DNA from: an uncultured Bacteroidales bacterium
GTDB taxonomy: Bacteria; Bacteroidota; Bacteroidia; Bacteroidales; WCHB1-69
Assembly (NCBI GenBank): GCA_937892025.1
Contig: CALAVA010000080.1
Location: 1 to 6,730, forward strand
DNA length: 6,730 nt
Reading direction: 5' to 3'
Part shown: positions 5,973 to 6,730 of the stretch, in pieces
Position numbering within the stretch: position 1 is the first letter of the stretch
Layout of the letters: each line of letters opens with the position of its first letter
Notes under the pieces: model-generated
Seen by the model: only the letters and a program-made list of their open reading frames with translations
Database searches by the model: none
Told to the model about the DNA's origin: nothing
Position numbers and translations under genes: made by a program

Positions 5973-6182
5973 ATGAGCAAGGTTGTAAAAATCGAAGGCA
6001 TGATGTGCCCACACTGTGAAGCGAGAGTTAGAGATGCATTTTTGAAAGTAGAGGGTGTTCAAGATGTAAAAGTCTCACATGAAAAAGGAACTGCAGAGCT
6101 TACATTAGTTAATGATATGTCAAACGACGATATCAAAAAAGTCGTTGAAGAAGCTGGATATAAATATATAAGTGTAGAATAA
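5973..6182 (+). CDS. CopZ-like heavy-metal-associated (HMA) domain protein
   Basis: This 69-residue soluble protein is a single HMA domain with the beta-alpha-beta-beta-alpha-beta order. The metal-binding motif is GMMCPHC (9-15), with Cys12 and Cys15 as the expected Cu(I) ligands. The later VEGVQDVKVSHEKGTAELT region (about 26-44) and the closing EEAGY (59-63) are standard for the family. Such proteins carry copper in the cytoplasm to a P-type ATPase or a CsoR/CopY-type regulator. No such partner gene is in the window, so the cognate system is unknown, and binding of another soft metal is possible. A lipoprotein gene follows 15 bases later. Its good Shine-Dalgarno site sets it apart from the genes upstream. 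Confidence 0.9.
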   Translation: MSKVVKIEGMMCPHCEARVRDAFLKVEGVQDVKVSHEKGTAELTLVNDMSNDDIKKVVEEAGYKYISVE

Positions 6183-6197
6183 TTATTTGATAATCTG

Positions 6198-6730
6198 ATG
6201 AATATGATATATCGTTATAAGTTAATTATTAGTGTAGTTTTAAGTATACTTATATCTAATGTTGCTTTATCTTGCAAGAATAATGATATAAATTCATCAA
6301 CAACTATTGATAACAATATAATAAATAAAACAAAAACTAATTTTGAGTTTACAAATGAAGAAGAGGATTTAGAAGCTTCTTCTTTTTTTGAAGTAGCAAC
6401 ATTTGGAAGATTTGAACAAGATGACGATAAAACTAACGGTGATGAACCTATTGAGTGGTATGTTATTGATGATGATGGCGATAGCAAATTATTATTATCA
6501 AAATATGTGATCAATGAAATTCCATATGACAATGAAGCTAATGCTATAAGTAAAAATGTTACTTGGGAAAATTCATATATAAGAGAGTGGCTTAATAATG
6601 AGTTTTATGTAAATGCATTTGACGAAAGTGATAAAGATAATATAATACTATCAAATGTAAAAAACAACAAAGTTTATGGTATAAATAATTCAAATGAACC
6701 ATCAAATGCAGGTCCTGACACAGAAGATTA
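6198..6730 (+). CDS. DUF6273-domain lipoprotein, 3' end beyond the window
   Basis: The frame is open from ATG 6198 to the window edge, giving 177 residues. A hydrophobic signal segment (about 9-24) ends in ALSC with Cys26 as the likely lipidation site; the lipobox is loose, as in spirochaetes. An acidic, Asn-rich linker follows. The DUF6273 signature then appears: FGRFEQ (69-74), PIEWYVID (84-91), LLLSKYVI (98-105), TWENSYIREWLNNEFY (122-137) and DTED at the end, after which the family normally continues with a FLLS segment. The function of DUF6273 is not known; the proteins are usually surface or exported. A second ATG at 6204 could be the start instead. No Shine-Dalgarno site is clear. It may be co-transcribed with the HMA gene. 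Confidence 0.82.
   Translation, partial: MNMIYRYKLIISVVLSILISNVALSCKNNDINSSTTIDNNIINKTKTNFEFTNEEEDLEASSFFEVATFGRFEQDDDKTNGDEPIEWYVIDDDGDSKLLLSKYVINEIPYDNEANAISKNVTWENSYIREWLNNEFYVNAFDESDKDNIILSNVKNNKVYGINNSNEPSNAGPDTED

Noticed and set aside
1..6730. CRISPR array, rRNA or phage attachment site
   Set aside because: No regularly spaced repeats, no rRNA-like segments, and no duplicated tRNA-His 3' end were seen.

Overview
The window is AT-rich DNA whose first 5.6 kb look like a Bacteroidota genome. The evidence is a gldF-gldG pair, a zinc-free type B ribosomal protein L31, -7 elements of the Bacteroidota form TAnnTTTG (a perfect one precedes the tRNA), and start codons mostly without Shine-Dalgarno sequences. 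I cannot name the species.

Layout. (1) Positions 1-139, minus strand: the 5' end of an IS4-type (DUF4372) transposase, cut by the window edge. A nested inverted repeat abuts its start codon. (2) Positions 422-4436, plus strand: a compact operon gldF - gldG - DUF4340 protein - tsaE, with overlapping or abutting genes. GldF is an ABC-2 type membrane permease, GldG is its membrane-anchored partner, and the DUF4340 protein is the usual companion of GldG-like proteins. TsaE is the ATPase for the tRNA t6A modification and is probably just a co-transcribed housekeeping gene. gldG is split into two frames by one extra base near 1970-1972; both halves are otherwise intact. The ATPase partner (GldA type) is not in the window. 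(3) Positions 4437-5150: the N-terminal remnant of an IS30-family transposase on the minus strand, a 12-bp-stem terminator hairpin, and a possible 85-residue minus-strand gene that ends on that hairpin. (4) Positions 5132-5612: promoter, tRNA-His(GUG), rpmE2 (bL31 type B) and a strong terminator, probably one transcription unit. (5) Positions 5613-5972: a gene-free stretch with inverted repeats. (6) Positions 5973-6730: a CopZ-like metal-binding protein and the start of a DUF6273 lipoprotein that runs off the window.

The last block differs in character from the rest. The HMA gene has a good Shine-Dalgarno sequence, and DUF6273 lipoproteins of this type are, from memory, more typical of Firmicutes and Brachyspira-like spirochaetes. 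It may be a horizontally acquired segment or an assembly join. The observations most worth checking are the gldG frameshift, this possible junction, and the small minus-strand gene. I did not see a clearly new multi-gene system.
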